The notes beneath the pieces were generated by a model. The model had not been told where the DNA came from. It searched no databases and saw nothing but the letters and a program-made list of their open reading frames with translations. This document shows, one piece after another, positions 9,101-18,963 of a DNA stretch of 64,000 bases. Numbering within the stretch: position 1 is the stretch's first letter; each line of letters opens with the position of its first letter. The stretch covers positions 1,674,001-1,738,000 of the forward strand of contig NZ_CP047048.1 in the NCBI RefSeq assembly GCF_030408555.1, written 5' to 3'. The position numbers and the translations under genes were made by a program. This DNA is from Corynebacterium aurimucosum (GTDB lineage Bacteria > Actinomycetota > Actinomycetes > Mycobacteriales > Mycobacteriaceae).

Positions 9101-9405
9101 TCGTGGGGCGCATCATAAGCAGAATCGTAGAGATCCTCGTCCCGGCTTCCCGCTTCAGCTGGCTTAAGCCCAGCGAGGCCATGCCCGACTCCCCGCGCCA
9201 TGCTTCCCATGCCCTTGGCGGTGGCGCCAAAAACGCTGCCGAGTCCGCGGCCAACGGCACGAAAGGCGCTGCCGGTCCTCTCCTCGGAGGTCTCGGCAGC
9301 GCGGGTTGCAGACGTCAGCGAGTAGCTTGTGCGGCCCGACGGCCGCGCCCGATTTACGGTGCGACCTCGACCGGAGGCGCGAGACGGAGCGTTCTTGACA
9401 GACAT
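6187..9405 (-). CDS. ftsK: DNA translocase FtsK
   Basis: Septum-located DNA pump that clears chromosomes from the division site and helps resolve dimers. The 1072-residue product has an N-terminal membrane domain with four to five helices (roughly residues 170-330), and a long linker rich in Pro, Ala, Glu and Gln. The motor domain follows, with Walker A GATGSGKS (about residues 699-706) and Walker B ILVDPK, and a C-terminal winged-helix gamma domain ending in RGVVGPSEG. An upstream in-frame start at 9450 exists. TAGAGT (9413-9418) is 7 nt before the ATG at 9405, so the latter is chosen. Confidence 0.93.
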   Translation of the reverse strand: MSVKNAPSRASGRGRTVNRARPSGRTSYSLTSATRAAETSEERTGSAFRAVGRGLGSVFGATAKGMGSMARGVGHGLAGLKPAEAGSRDEDLYDSAYDAPHDEGAIDDYDELREPGKISGRAKNKKTSKRAEGAASSKSKVTRAHDVDGDMPTTVMERPTRMEKSIRVSNPDAVALVLIGVAIILACATWFQVAGIIGEYLTNAVRYVIGAGAYVLPVALIAVAIALMMDLSGPAGHFKPRVVGGTALIVVCMLSLIHIFAGLPKLTWKDNAAGEAGGGIGYLVGELLVAAFSSYVAVPLLFLLIVYGALNITGITLREAYDFVAAQFSALLGGLRDRKNRSDEELLDDAPADDYGYASEDIDAIAEGRERPARPAYTPRPRPKLTPKQPPRQMPDENATVSFDSAAQPVSQEPVQHGRPSLDSRVDDTDEIPVVPEPEPAPQSEQKAAPQSVSKPAPKKRPRVDVGGAAGAALGAAAAEASASAASAGSAGEDVVSAAHSEAVRMFQERSGRDARTGAKIEDEAQSVAEETPAAPSGAEDTALGGGYDVPTTDLLTAGKPAKARTEANDRIIEAITEVFEEFKVDAQVTGFSRGPTVTRYEIELGPGVKVSKITNLQSNLAYAVATDNLRLLTPIPGKSAVGIEVPNADREMVRLRDVLDSPALRADHDPMLIGLGKDIEGEYTSFSVKKMPHLLVAGATGSGKSAFVNSMLVSLLTRATPEDVRLILVDPKMVELTPYEGIPHLITPIITQPKKAAAALQWLVEEMEQRYMDMQAARVRKIEDFNRKVRSGEYQAPAGSQREMRPYPYIVCVVDELADLMMTAPKEIEDSIVRITQKARAAGIHLVLATQRPSVDVVTGLIKTNVPSRLAFATSSLTDSRVILDQGGAEKLIGMGDGLFIPQGGRPVRMQGAFVSDEEVQAVVDAAKAQGSPNYTEGVTDDKASEAKKEIDEEIGKDMDDLLEAVDLVVTSQLGSTSMLQRKLRIGFAKAGRLMDLMESRGVVGPSEGSKAREVLVKPEELDTIIWMIKGADPAEAPKEVQDAEDAGGVDDAEADTRTVEISANPSTGAF

Positions 9406-9482
9406 GCCTGCCACTCTAATAGCAAACGCACCATTAACCACATGCGCCACACGCGCATGCTAAAGAATTTTCGCAGTTCAGC

Positions 9483-10112
9483 CTACAGGCTTGACCTAAC
9501 GATGGCGGAGGTATCGCCCTCGATCTCAACCCGCGCGGCCTCGCGGCCGAAAGCCCACAAAAGCAATTCGGCCACGGTGCCACGCACCCGCACCACTGCA
9601 TCGCCTTGCTCCGAAACGTGCCGCTTATCCGCGGCCACGATCGGTGGAAAGCCCTGTGGTTCCAGCACGACAGGACGGCGAGAACGTGATAACAGCCGTG
9701 TGCCTAGTAGTTTCAACGGCGCAAGAAGCTCGGCGTGTGCGGCTCGTGACAAATCCCGCGGTTCAGTGTGACCATTGGCGCGGCGAAGATCCTCATGATG
9801 CACAAAGTGCTCCGCAGCATTGAACACCGAGTCCGCATAGCGCAAAGGATTCAGTCTGCCCGCTCCCCTACCCCAGGAATCAACAAGCTCCTCATATGCC
9901 TTCTGCGCACGAATCTTCCTAGCGATGTCATCAGCATGAGAAGACAGTGCCGGGATAAAAGCCCCGATCGCAGCATCAGGGCGGTTCTCACGAACCCACA
10001 AATGCGTTATGAGGTCATGGGCCGACCAGCCCTCGCACAACGTCGGTGCGTCGGGACCAAGTTCATGAAATAACGCCACCATTTTGGCGCGCTCGCTTGA
10101 GGAAAACGACAT
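9483..10112 (-). CDS. TIGR03085-type, DinB-fold mycothiol-related protein
   Basis: Protein of 209 residues resembling the actinobacterial TIGR03085 family, related to mycothiol-dependent maleylpyruvate isomerase and DinB-like folds. The family's GWSAHDLITHLWVRE segment (residues 29-43) and the central AEHFVHHEDLRRA segment supply the His and Glu residues expected of a metal site. The substrate is unknown. The start at 10112 has TATGCT (10120-10125) exactly 7 nt upstream. Its promoter overlaps the hairpin that follows the RNase J gene. Confidence 0.75.
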   Translation of the reverse strand: MSFSSSERAKMVALFHELGPDAPTLCEGWSAHDLITHLWVRENRPDAAIGAFIPALSSHADDIARKIRAQKAYEELVDSWGRGAGRLNPLRYADSVFNAAEHFVHHEDLRRANGHTEPRDLSRAAHAELLAPLKLLGTRLLSRSRRPVVLEPQGFPPIVAADKRHVSEQGDAVVRVRGTVAELLLWAFGREAARVEIEGDTSAIVRSSL

Positions 10113-10153
10113 GCGCCCCAGCATACCCACCAAAGACGGGAACGCTGGGGCGC
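10113..10153 (-). terminator. Hairpin after the RNase J gene, overlapping the next promoter
   Basis: GCGCCCCAGC (10113-10122) pairs perfectly with GCTGGGGCGC (10144-10153). It follows the RNase J stop on the minus strand, but there is no strong T-run. One arm contains part of the -10 box of the TIGR03085-type gene. Confidence 0.5.
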
Positions 10154-10167
10154 TGTTGGCCTAAAGC

Positions 10168-12237
10168 CTAGAGCGATTCACGGGAAGCGTGAACTTCGTC
10201 GTCGTCAGGCAGCAAGATATCCGAGTTCGTCGGCACAATGGTCGGCAGAATCACCGGCTCGCGCTTGTACTTGGAATCCATGAGCTTCGACACCTTGCGG
10301 CGCAGCTTCTGCACCATGCGGTAGGTGTCGTTCTCACCCTCCGCTGCGAGGTCATTCATGGTGTTCTCCACCATCTCAGCCACCTCGGGCACGATTCCGC
10401 GGTCATCGTCGGAGAAGCCCGTTGTGGACACCGTCGGGTGCTCGAGCAGGCGCGAGGTGCGGTTATCAATGACGCAGGTGATGGAAACAACGCCGCCAGC
10501 ACCCAGGTTGGTGCGGTCCGCCAGGGTATCGGCGTCGACATCACCCATCGACACACCATCGACGTAGAGGTTGCCCACCGGGATCTGGCCGACAACTTCA
10601 GCGCGGCCGTTGCGCAGATCGACGACAACACCGTTCTGAGCCAAGACCACGCGGTCGCGGGCCACACCGGTGGAAATAGCCAGCTCCTTGTTCGCGCGGA
10701 GGTGGCGCCACTCGCCGTGCACCGGCATCGCGTTCTTCGGGCGGGCAGCGTTGTAAAGGAAGAGCAGCTCGCCCCCGTAGCCGTGGCCGGAGGCGTGAAC
10801 CTTAGCTTCCTTGTTGGTGATGACTTCAGCACCAATCTGAGAGAGCATGTTGATAACGCCAAACACGGCTTCCTCGTTACCCGGAATCAGGGAGGAGGAG
10901 AAGATGATGAGGTCACCATCGCGGACCGTGATCTGGCGGTGCTCGCGGCGGGCCATGCGGGACAGCGCCGCCATCGGCTCGCCCTGGGTACCGGTGGTAA
11001 TGAGCAGCACCTTGTGCGGAGCCATCTTGGCTGCTTCATCGATCGGGATAATGGTGCCGCGCGGCACCTTGAGGAAGCCCATCTTCTCCGCAATTTCCAT
11101 GTTGCGCATCATGGAGCGACCGTTGAAGGCAACCTTGCGGCCGGCGGCGACGGCGGCGTCGATAGCCGCCTGCACGCGGTAAACGTTGGAGGCGAAGGAG
11201 GCGATGATCACACGTTGCTTGGCCCCAGACACCAGGCGTTTAAACGTTGCCGGAATGTCGCCCTCAGAGGCAGACACACCCGGAATGTTGGCGTTGGTGG
11301 AGTCACACAGCATGAGGTCCACGCCCTCATCGCCGTAACGCGACAGGGCCGGCAGATCCGTCGGACGATTATCCAGTGGGGTCTGGTCCAGCTTGATATC
11401 ACCGGTGTGGATGATGTTGCCGGCCGGGGTACCCAGCATGACGCCAAGCGCATCCGGGACGGAGTGGTTCACTGCCCAGAAACGGCAGCGGAACGGACCG
11501 TAGTTCACATCGGACTTCTCGTTGACCTCTACGAACTTCGGCTTCTGGCGGTGCTCCTTACACTTGGCCGCGATCAGCGCAATGGTGAAGCGCGAAGCCA
11601 CGATCGGGATATCCGGGCGCAGCTTCAGCAGCCACGGAATCGCACCGATGTGGTCCTCGTGTGCGTGGGTGACGACGAGCGCCTTGACCTTGTGAATCTT
11701 CTTCTCAATCGGGCCAAAGTCCGGGAGAATCAGGTCCACGCCCGGCTCACCGGAGGACGGGAAGAGCACACCACAGTCGATGATGAGCATTTCGTCCTGG
11801 TACTCGAAGACGGTCATGTTTCGACCGATCTCAGAAATACCGCCCAGAGCATAAATACGCAGCGAATCCTTCTGCTGCTTCGGCGGCTCTGGCAGACGCT
11901 TAGTCAAGTCCGCGCCCTGCATGGACTTGGGCACATTGCGGCGACCGCGGTTGTTGTTGCGGTTACGGTTGTTACGACCACCGTTGTTGCTATTGCCGTT
12001 GTTGTGGTTGTTGTTGCCGCCGCGGCCGCGACCACGGCCGCCACGGGAACCACGAGAACGGGAACGACGGTTGCCGTCGTCAGAGTTTCCAGACTCCTTA
12101 GAGGTGGCGCCGGAAGCAGCCGATTCGTTCGGCGCTTGGAAAACCGGCGAAGCCGCCTCATTCGAGGCGGTCTCAGTCTCCGAAGGCGGACCCGCCTTAC
12201 GGGTTACCTTGCGGGAGCGATTACGGGATTCAGTCAT
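10168..12237 (-). CDS. rnj: Ribonuclease J
   Basis: Metallo-beta-lactamase/beta-CASP ribonuclease with endo- and 5'-3' exonuclease activity in RNA decay. The 689-residue protein has the zinc motif THAHEDHIGA near residue 188, the GDIKLD aspartate region, a beta-CASP domain, and late ASGHG and VHGEWRHL histidines. The first ~110 residues are an unusual low-complexity tail rich in Arg, Gly and Asn, probably an RNA-contacting disordered segment. It follows dapA by 2 bp, a coupling also seen in related genomes. Confidence 0.92.
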   Translation of the reverse strand: MTESRNRSRKVTRKAGPPSETETASNEAASPVFQAPNESAASGATSKESGNSDDGNRRSRSRGSRGGRGRGRGGNNNHNNGNSNNGGRNNRNRNNNRGRRNVPKSMQGADLTKRLPEPPKQQKDSLRIYALGGISEIGRNMTVFEYQDEMLIIDCGVLFPSSGEPGVDLILPDFGPIEKKIHKVKALVVTHAHEDHIGAIPWLLKLRPDIPIVASRFTIALIAAKCKEHRQKPKFVEVNEKSDVNYGPFRCRFWAVNHSVPDALGVMLGTPAGNIIHTGDIKLDQTPLDNRPTDLPALSRYGDEGVDLMLCDSTNANIPGVSASEGDIPATFKRLVSGAKQRVIIASFASNVYRVQAAIDAAVAAGRKVAFNGRSMMRNMEIAEKMGFLKVPRGTIIPIDEAAKMAPHKVLLITTGTQGEPMAALSRMARREHRQITVRDGDLIIFSSSLIPGNEEAVFGVINMLSQIGAEVITNKEAKVHASGHGYGGELLFLYNAARPKNAMPVHGEWRHLRANKELAISTGVARDRVVLAQNGVVVDLRNGRAEVVGQIPVGNLYVDGVSMGDVDADTLADRTNLGAGGVVSITCVIDNRTSRLLEHPTVSTTGFSDDDRGIVPEVAEMVENTMNDLAAEGENDTYRMVQKLRRKVSKLMDSKYKREPVILPTIVPTNSDILLPDDDEVHASRESL

Positions 12238-12239
12238 TC

Positions 12240-13208
<969 letters not shown>

Positions 13209-13220
13209 CTACTGAGTGCT

Positions 13221-13969
13221 TTAAGCGTAGGGACTCGAGGCCATTTCGGTACCGTCAGCCAGGGTGGTGATATGGAAGTCGTCGAAAAGCACCGGCGATT
13301 GCTCCCGCAAGAGCTTTAAACACGTGACGGCGAGCTGGCGCATCTCTGTATCGGCCTGTTCAGTCGCCCGCGCGCCAATAAAGTGACGCCACGCGCGATA
13401 GTTTCCCGTCACGACGATGCGGGATTCCGTGAGATTGGGTAATACCGCACGCGCTGCTTGTCGAGCCTGTTTCTTGCGCAGCAATGCATTTGGCTCCTCT
13501 TCCAGCTTGGACTCGAGAGCGTCAAGGAGCTCCTCGTAGACAAACCTCGCTTCGTCGGCCGCCTGCAAGGTCAACCGCGTTAGCTGTTCATCCTCCGCAA
13601 TGAATTTGGGCAGAACTACCTCGGCTTCCTCGGAATGCACAAAGCGCTGCGAGAGCTGCGAGAAGGAGAAATGACGGTGGCGAACCAGCTCATGCGACGC
13701 CGACCGCGACAGTCCCCGTATATAGAGCGTCGCCGTGGCATGCTCCAGCAATGCATCGTGGCCTACCTCCAGAATGTGGTGCAGATAGGCCTGATTTGAG
13801 GCGGTACGGGGATTCGGCTTGTCGAAGGACTCATAACAGGCGCGCCCGGCAAATTCGACTAGAGCCTCGCTTTCCGACGCCCCCTCATCAACCTCCCAGT
13901 CCACTCCTCGCGGCGCATGGAAAGCGGTTGCCGCAATGAGCTGGACATCAAGCTCAGAGACTTTTGCCA

Positions 13970-13970
<1 letters not shown>
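13221..13970 (-). CDS. thyX: FAD-dependent thymidylate synthase ThyX
   Basis: Methylates dUMP using FAD, NADPH and methylene-tetrahydrofolate. The diagnostic ThyX motif RHRxxSxxxxSxR is present as RHRHFSFSQLSQR at residues 97-109 of 249. The start codon overlaps the dapB stop by one base (TAATG), so the two are likely translated together. Confidence 0.95.
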
Positions 13971-15019
<1,049 letters not shown>

Positions 15020-16105
15020 ATGACCACTACTGCTACACGCCCGCCTACCTTTTTCTTTTCCACCACCAACCCTAATAATCCACATGCGATGGCCCGTGCT
15101 CAAGCCCGAAGAGCCACCTATAAAACCTGGGTCGGGGCCATGCCCAGCCTCGACGCCGATATCAACACCACCGCACTATCCCTAGTGGCTGCCTGGTCAC
15201 TGCCAGAAGGCCACATCAAATCAGGCCTGCGTGCTATCCACCGGCTAGAAAGTCTGCCGAAAGTCAAAGCCATACAAGACACCCACTGCCTGCTGGATAT
15301 TGAATCCCTCATTGCTATCGATCAACCCATGTCAGCACTGACAGCCTTGAGCGGTGAAACCCTAGAGTTCATCGACACCCTCCTGGCTGACTTCTTTACC
15401 CCTTCTAAACCGAATCAGGCTTTTCCTACACGTAGCCAAATCAGGCGCAAAGTCCGCGATATATGTAAAACACTGGATGATTCCATTGCCTATCGGGATA
15501 CCCGCCCTAAAGATACCTACCGGTTTTCCTCTAACGGCACCTCAGCGTGGTTGGAACTGCAGGTTGAAGAAGACACCGGCATGAAACTTGATGCCTTCAT
15601 CCACCAGACCGCAACCAAGGAAGACATCACTGTCCCTGAGGCAGTCATCAAACTGCTTTCCGGTGAAATACAGCCACCAGCTACGGTGGTGCTCCACACC
15701 TACCAGGCCTGCGATATTGAGGATGCACCGACCTTTATTGAAGGCTTCGGCTGGCGGGCTAAACCCATGCCACATGACAAGACGCGGGATTTAACCGAAG
15801 AGATAAAAGAGGCCGATGGCTACCAGCCAGGAATCATCATGCGCAAACTTGTCGAAGGCCGCGACGGTACCTGCCGGGTCGGCGGCTGTGGCGAGCCTGC
15901 TTTTCTCAGCCAGTTGGATCACCGACACAACTGGGCCGAAGGCGGACCAACCCACCCGAAGAACCTAGCGTGTTTATGCCAAAGCCATCACAACATGAAA
16001 ACCGATGGCACCCTCAAATACCTGCTCGACCCCTACAGCGGGGATGTCATCTGGCTATATGAAGACGGCACCTGGACTATTACCGAAGCCGACGGGCCCC
16101 GCTAG
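15020..16105 (+). pseudogene. HNH endonuclease of the DUF222 type, C-terminal frameshift
   Basis: Resembles the repeated corynebacterial HNH proteins with an N-terminal DUF222-like region and a C-terminal HNH zinc-finger nuclease. Seen near the end are CRVGGCGEPAF, the LDHRHNWAEGG core and the late HNMKTDG. Translation stops at 16105. The downstream bases 16102-16299 continue the protein in another frame with a Gln/Ala-rich coiled tail ending DDIPF. A one-base loss in the C-run at 16097-16100 explains this. The HNH core is intact, so the shorter 361-residue product may still be active. The start at 15020 has GGGGGAG upstream. Confidence 0.75.
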
Positions 16106-16299
16106 CACCAAAACAGAAACGCTGGGCACAAACAGTCGCCCAACACATCACCGCCACCAGAAAACGCATCCGCGAGGAAGCCCAACATTTAAAACAAGAA
16201 CTCGACGACTACGCACAACAACAAGCCCAAGCCCAAGCCCAAGCCGAGGACGCGGACAACACCGACACAGATGCCAGCACCGACGACATCCCCTTCTAA
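16102..16299 (+). pseudogene. Out-of-frame C-terminal tail of the HNH protein
   Basis: These 65 codons lie in the frame shifted by one base from the HNH ORF. They encode a charged, Gln/Ala-rich helical tail with an acidic end, and a stop follows at 16297. Tails of this type are common at the end of corynebacterial HNH proteins. They have no start signal of their own. Confidence 0.65.
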
Positions 16300-16411
16300 A
16301 CCCCGCCGTCGAATAAAACGACGACACCAATCCAGCAGAGAGTGAGGTTACCCTCGTTTAGTGGACACCCTATTTGTACGGATCTTGTGTCCGTAAGAGA
16401 GGATGTTCATT

Positions 16412-16720
16412 GTGAGTCAACAGCGCAAGAAGTACACGCCGGAGTACCGGCGTGAGGCCGCGAACCTGGTAATCGAGTCAGAGCGCCCAATTGCCCATGT
16501 GGCTAAGGAAATCGGTGTTTCCGCCGGGCTTTTAGGCCGGTGGGTCAAACTCGAGCGTGAACGCCGAGGAGCCTCGGATGGGATGAGTGAGGCTGATCTT
16601 CGTGCTGAGAATGCTCGTCTGCGCCGTGAGTTGGCGGAAGCCAAGATGGATAACGAGTTTTTGTCAAAAGCGACAGCCTTCTTCGCTTTGAGGCAACGCG
16701 AGCAGAAAAGTTCGAACTAA
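16412..16720 (+). CDS. IS3-family transposase OrfA
   Basis: Small DNA-binding subunit of the transposase. The 102-residue product has an HTH_Tnp_1-type helix-turn-helix (YTPEYRREAANLV to AKEIGVSAGLLGRWV) followed by a leucine-rich coiled coil (ADLRAENARLRRELAEAK) used for multimer formation. The GTG at 16412 has AGAGAGG at a proper distance. The ATG at 16403 directly abuts that site and is less likely. The stop overlaps the OrfB ATG (TAATG). A short A-run (AAAAG, 16706-16711 region) near the end could serve as the slip site for an OrfAB fusion. Confidence 0.87.
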   Translation: MSQQRKKYTPEYRREAANLVIESERPIAHVAKEIGVSAGLLGRWVKLERERRGASDGMSEADLRAENARLRRELAEAKMDNEFLSKATAFFALRQREQKSSN

Positions 16721-17619
16721 TGCAGCAGGAGAAGGCGAACTACAGCATCAAGCGCATGGCACGACTATTAAAAGTATCTCGGTCTGGATACTACAAATGG
16801 GCCCATGTGCAGCAGAAACGACTATCCGGAAAGGATGATCGGGCAGCATTTTACGATGATGTTGACCGTAAGATTCATCAGATTTGGAAAGACTCCGATG
16901 AGGTTTATGGTGCTCCGCGGATCACCGCAGAGCTTGCCGAGCGCTACCACATTTCGCTTAACCGTAAGACTGTGGCGAAGCGGATGCGCATGATGGGCAT
17001 TGAAGGGATTTCACCGCGTGCCTTTGTCCCGGTGACTACAATCCAAGCCAAGCGTAAGTCGAGTCTTCCTGACCTGGTCAAGCGCATGTTTGATACTGGT
17101 GAGCTCAACCGAGTGTGGATGTCAGATATTACCTACCTTCGCACCGGTGAGGGCTGGTTGTACTTGTGCGCGGTCCGCGATGGTCATTCCCGCAGAGTGC
17201 TGGGCTGGGCTATGGATAGCGTGCAAGACACACACCTGGTCGAACGGGCCCTGCGGATGGCGCATACACTGCGCGGTGATGTTCCTGATGGGCTGGTGTT
17301 TCACGCTGACCGCGGAACGCAATTTACCAGTGAGAAGCTCTGGGAGGTCTGCAGCAGACTGGGCATTGCTCAGTCTGTGGGGCGTACTGGTGTGTGCTTC
17401 GATAACGCGATGGCTGAGTCGTTCTGGTCGACGCTAAAGACTGAATTCTACGACCGTAAGCGATGGCCTACCCGTGATGCTGCACGCAAGGCCGTTGCCT
17501 ACTGGATTGAAGTCGTCTACAACCGTCGGCGCCGGCACTCTGCACTCGGAATGGTCAGCCCCGTCGACTTCGAGAACCACACCGGCGCAATCAACAGCAG
17601 AAAAGAAATAGCTGCCTAA
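16720..17619 (+). CDS. IS3-family transposase OrfB (DDE integrase)
   Basis: Catalytic subunit of 299 residues with an HTH_21-like N-terminus and an rve integrase core. The DDE residues are in WMSDITYL, FHADRGTQF and AMAESFWSTLK, followed by the usual YNRRRRHSALG. The frame stays open upstream of the ATG with family-like residues (EKFEL). This suggests the real transposase is an OrfAB protein made by -1 frameshifting. No internal stop is seen, so it is likely functional. Confidence 0.92.
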   Translation: MQQEKANYSIKRMARLLKVSRSGYYKWAHVQQKRLSGKDDRAAFYDDVDRKIHQIWKDSDEVYGAPRITAELAERYHISLNRKTVAKRMRMMGIEGISPRAFVPVTTIQAKRKSSLPDLVKRMFDTGELNRVWMSDITYLRTGEGWLYLCAVRDGHSRRVLGWAMDSVQDTHLVERALRMAHTLRGDVPDGLVFHADRGTQFTSEKLWEVCSRLGIAQSVGRTGVCFDNAMAESFWSTLKTEFYDRKRWPTRDAARKAVAYWIEVVYNRRRRHSALGMVSPVDFENHTGAINSRKEIAA

Positions 17620-17665
17620 CCACTAGGTAGCTCCACTACGTGTCCACGATTTGCGGGCAACCCCA

Positions 17666-17805
17666 AGAGGAAAGAACCCAAGAAACCAGGAACACAACCA
17701 CCGTCGTCACAGACGACGACTGCACTGCCGAAGCCCAGTCAGGCTCGCCCCAACTGTTGCCATTGGAACCGGCTGGACTTAGTCATGCCGGTTAGGATGG
17801 AGTGA
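17666..17805. other. Gap between the IS element and the glyoxalase-like gene
   Basis: It contains a small hairpin (GTCGTC-ACA-GACGAC), possibly the terminator of the HNH gene separated from it by the IS insertion. TAGGAT (17793-17798) lies 7 nt before the ATG at 17806. The short coding-like stretch has no recognisable product. Confidence 0.4.
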
Positions 17806-18197
17806 ATGCAGATCTACATTGCCTCAGTCCCCGTCGATGATGTTGCCCTCGCTCACGACTTCTATGTCAATACGCTCGGCTTTCGAGTCAAGGACGATGT
17901 AACCCACGGAGACTTTCGGTGGCTCACGGTCACCAATGCGGAAGGCCAAGGGGATATGGAGCTCCTGCTCGAGCCCAAGGCCCATTCCGCGGCCAAGGAC
18001 TACGCAGCAGCACTCAAGGCTGACGGTGTCCCCGTCACCCAGTTCCTATCCGCAGACGTGGAGCGAGAATATAGCGAGCTCACTGAAAAGTGGGAGTGCA
18101 TTTCACTATGGTGCCGACCGACGTCGGCCCCTCCATCATCGCCGTCTTCGATGACACCGTAGGCAACCTCATCCAACTGGTACAGCTCAAGAAATAG
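17806..18197 (+). pseudogene. Glyoxalase/VOC family protein, frameshifted
   Basis: The first 95 codons encode a glyoxalase/bleomycin-resistance (VOC) half: ASVPVDDVALAHDFYVNTLGF, then a central MELLLEP with its metal-site Glu. At about 18091 the frame breaks and the ORF ends at 18162 in unrelated residues. The expected C-terminus (GVHFTMVPTDVGP, VFDDTVGNLIQL) continues from 18093 in another frame to a TAG at 18195. One missing base or two extra bases near 18088-18092 explains it. A leaderless -10 (TAGGAT) is intact, so the damage looks recent, or it is a sequencing error. Confidence 0.85.
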
Positions 18198-18207
18198 AGA
18201 ATAAAGA

Positions 18208-18867
18208 ATGTCACACTTACCTTCTTCCGTCGCTATCATCGCAGCCGTTAGCGCCCTATGCGTAATGCCTCTAACTGCATGCGCGGAGCGTGGGTCAGAC
18301 ACGACTCCGGCACCGCAGTTCAGTGCAATTCCGTCTAGCTCCGCTGCTATCGATGGGCCGGAGCCGCCGTCCAGTGACACGCAGAATGCTCTCTCACAAC
18401 AGGATGCCAATGTTGCTGCCTTTGCGGGTATGGGGACGGCTGCGATTGATGACAAACACCACATGCCAGATCGGTTGGGCGGCCTCATTCCGACGGGCGT
18501 GCGCGTAGGTGCTCACGACGGTTTCACGCGGGTGGTGGTTGACCTCGAGGGAGAAGGTGAGCCCGGCTGGTTCACCGCCTATACCGACGATCCTCGTCAG
18601 CAGGCATCAGGTCATCCAGTCGAAGTAAAGGGAAGCACTTTTCTCAATCTGGGGGTCGAAGGAACTCCGTGGCCTTCCACACCCGATCTCGAAGAAAGGT
18701 ATATGAAGCCAGGAACTACTCCCGGTACTGGTGTGGTGAGCGAAGTCGTATACACGACCTCATTCGAGGCACAAACCCAATTGATCATTGGACTACAGAA
18801 GAAGACACCGTACTCAGTGACTTTCCTGGAGGACCCTAAACGCCTAGTTCTCGACTTCCAGGTTTGA
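18208..18867 (+). CDS. AMIN-like domain lipoprotein
   Basis: Secreted lipoprotein of 219 residues. The N-terminus is a lipoprotein signal with lipobox LTAC (Cys at residue 25), followed by a low-complexity Ser/Pro/Thr linker. The C-terminal half, from about residue 95, resembles the actinobacterial AMIN-like domain: GVRVGAHDGFTRVVVDLEG, then the terminal strand RLVLDFQV. Such domains are thought to bind cell-wall glycans; that role is inferred. It follows the broken glyoxalase gene by 10 bp and may be co-transcribed with it. Confidence 0.75.
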   Translation: MSHLPSSVAIIAAVSALCVMPLTACAERGSDTTPAPQFSAIPSSSAAIDGPEPPSSDTQNALSQQDANVAAFAGMGTAAIDDKHHMPDRLGGLIPTGVRVGAHDGFTRVVVDLEGEGEPGWFTAYTDDPRQQASGHPVEVKGSTFLNLGVEGTPWPSTPDLEERYMKPGTTPGTGVVSEVVYTTSFEAQTQLIIGLQKKTPYSVTFLEDPKRLVLDFQV

Positions 18868-18883
18868 CGTGTGGTGAAACGAT

Positions 18884-18925
18884 AAGGGCCCTGTCCCCAG
18901 CTAATTTCTGGGTTACAGGGCCCTT
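18884..18925. terminator. Hairpin between convergent AMIN-like gene and pnp
   Basis: AAGGGCCCTGT (18884-18894) pairs with ACAGGGCCCTT (18915-18925), and an inner CCCAG/CTGGG extends the stem. It lies between two convergent genes and could stop transcription from both sides, though T-runs are weak. Confidence 0.65.
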
Positions 18926-18963
18926 GATCTAGGAGGTCCTAGTGGTCCTAGCTAGTCCGAGGA

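Larger units (their letters stand above)
16343..17665 (+). mobile_element. Complete IS3-family insertion sequence
   Basis: A 1323-bp element with two overlapping transposase frames. Imperfect terminal inverted repeats of 26 bp lie at 16343-16368 and 17640-17665, about 19 of 26 matching, both starting TG and ending in the shared GTGGACAC. The flanks carry AGAG at 16339-16342 and 17666-17669, read as a 4-bp target duplication. Intact frames and an intact duplication suggest a recent insertion. It landed just downstream of the HNH gene. Confidence 0.87.
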
